DNA from: RGIG5579 sp045655865 | GTDB lineage: Bacteria > Bacillota > Clostridia > Oscillospirales > SIG627 | Assembly: GCA_045655865.1 (NCBI GenBank) | Contig: JAZOQB010000015.1 | Location: forward strand, 1-5,882 | Direction of reading: 5' to 3' | DNA: 5,882 bases | Shown: positions 5,421 through 5,882 of the stretch, piece after piece | Layout of the letters: every line of letters starts with the position of its first letter | Position numbering within the stretch: position 1 is the first letter of the stretch | Notes under the pieces: model-generated | Told to the model about the DNA's origin: nothing | What the model saw: the letters and a program-made list of their open reading frames with translations, nothing else | Database searches by the model: none | Program-made: the position numbers and the translations under genes

Positions 5421-5451
5421 TGTAAACGGGGCTTTATATGCCCCGTTTACA
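5421..5451 (-). terminator. Hairpin between the rubrerythrin and BFD genes, weak terminator or processing stem
   Basis: TGTAAACGGGGC (5421-5432) and GCCCCGTTTACA (5440-5451) form a perfect 12-bp GC-rich stem with a 7-base loop, starting 6 bases after the rubrerythrin stop. On the minus strand only ATTTG follows the stem, not a proper T-run, so termination is probably partial. It could instead stabilise the abundant rubrerythrin message at its 3' end. Confidence 0.6.
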
Positions 5452-5457
5452 TAAATA

Positions 5458-5882
5458 TTAACCAAAGTATCTCTTCAGAAGGCCTTCAAATGCTCTGCCA
5501 TGACGAGCTTCGTCTTTTGCCATTTCGTGAACAGCGTCGTGAATGGCGTCCAAGTTTTGAGCCTTAGCCATCTTGGCAAGATCAAATTTTCCAGCGCAGG
5601 CGCCGTTTTCAGCGGCAACTCTCATTTCCAGGTTTTTCTTGGAAGAAGCAGTTACCACCTCACCCAGCATTTCAGCAAAACGAGCGGCATGGTCTGCCTC
5701 TTCGAAAGCTGCAGTCTTCCAGTACTCACCGATTTCGGGATAACCTTCGCGGAAGGCAACACGGCTCATGGCCAGATACATACCAACCTCGGTGCACTCA
5801 CCGTTGAAGTTTGCGCGCAGCCCGTCAATGATCTCCTGGCTGACACCCTCAATGATACCAACTTCGTGCTCAGTGGCCCAGG
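5458..5882 (-). CDS. Reverse rubrerythrin-type diiron peroxidase, N-terminal part outside the window
   Basis: The frame is open to the window edge; 140 codons are visible, and an internal ATG at 5781 is not the start. The visible part begins WATEHEVGI and contains a ferritin-like four-helix bundle with the diiron ligands of rubrerythrins: GECTE (visible residues 27-31), EEADH (60-64), a Glu in the middle helix (about 91) and DEARH (123-127), ending LLKRYFG. The sequence resembles the C-terminal domain of clostridial reverse rubrerythrins (about 180 residues), which have a rubredoxin domain first and the diiron domain second. That predicts a Cys4 rubredoxin of roughly 35-40 residues just beyond the right edge. 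These enzymes reduce hydrogen peroxide, and in clostridia also take part in oxygen reduction, using electrons from NAD(P)H through rubredoxin-type carriers. No second rubredoxin domain follows, unlike in classical rubrerythrin. The BFD-like gene lies 62 bases downstream. Confidence 0.9.
   Translation of the reverse strand, partial: WATEHEVGIIEGVSQEIIDGLRANFNGECTEVGMYLAMSRVAFREGYPEIGEYWKTAAFEEADHAARFAEMLGEVVTASSKKNLEMRVAAENGACAGKFDLAKMAKAQNLDAIHDAVHEMAKDEARHGRAFEGLLKRYFG

Noticed and set aside
1..5882. Search for mobile elements, CRISPR repeats, tRNA/rRNA genes, toxin-antitoxin pairs or phage genes
   Set aside because: No transposase, repeated spacers, RNA gene signatures or typical paired small ORFs were seen; every sizeable frame is explained by a known family.

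Overview
The window looks like chromosomal DNA from an anaerobic Firmicute of the Clostridia type. The evidence is moderately AT-rich sequence, strong GGAGG-type ribosome binding sites, a FeoB-associated Cys-rich small membrane protein, and a reverse-type rubrerythrin domain, all typical of that group. I cannot name a species. No mobile element, CRISPR array, tRNA or rRNA is visible. I see no clearly undescribed system; the most interesting points are regulatory and concern gene architecture.

Layout. On the minus strand at the left end lies a short monotopic phosphoglycosyl transferase (7-654), probably the last visible part of a polysaccharide or glycan locus running off the left edge. After a 172-bp intergenic stretch comes a stand-alone GMP synthase ATP-pyrophosphatase subunit (827-1828, minus), which lacks the glutamine amidotransferase half that most bacterial GuaA proteins carry. 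It is driven by a near-consensus promoter that sits back to back with a promoter for a plus-strand GNAT acetyltransferase (1981-2442).

The centre is a ferrous iron uptake locus on the plus strand: feoA (2576-2806), feoB (2895-4892) and a 60-residue FeoB-associated Cys-rich membrane protein (4909-5091). A strong promoter with an AT-rich upstream tract precedes feoA. Two palindromes of the same geometry (TTAGC-N4-GSTAA), one just after the feoA promoter and one just upstream of feoB, look like operators for a metal-dependent repressor of the DtxR type. A terminator-like hairpin overlapping the feoA stop codon separates feoA from feoB.

Converging on this locus from the right, on the minus strand, are a reverse rubrerythrin (peroxide detoxification; N-terminal part cut by the window edge) and a 64-residue BFD-like [2Fe-2S] protein. 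Two strong hairpins between 5085 and 5196 end transcription from both sides. Inference: the right half is an iron-import and peroxide-defence neighbourhood, in which imported Fe2+ supplies Fe-S and diiron proteins and the peroxidase limits Fenton chemistry. The left half (glycan transferase, GMP synthase, acetyltransferase) has no evident functional link to it.
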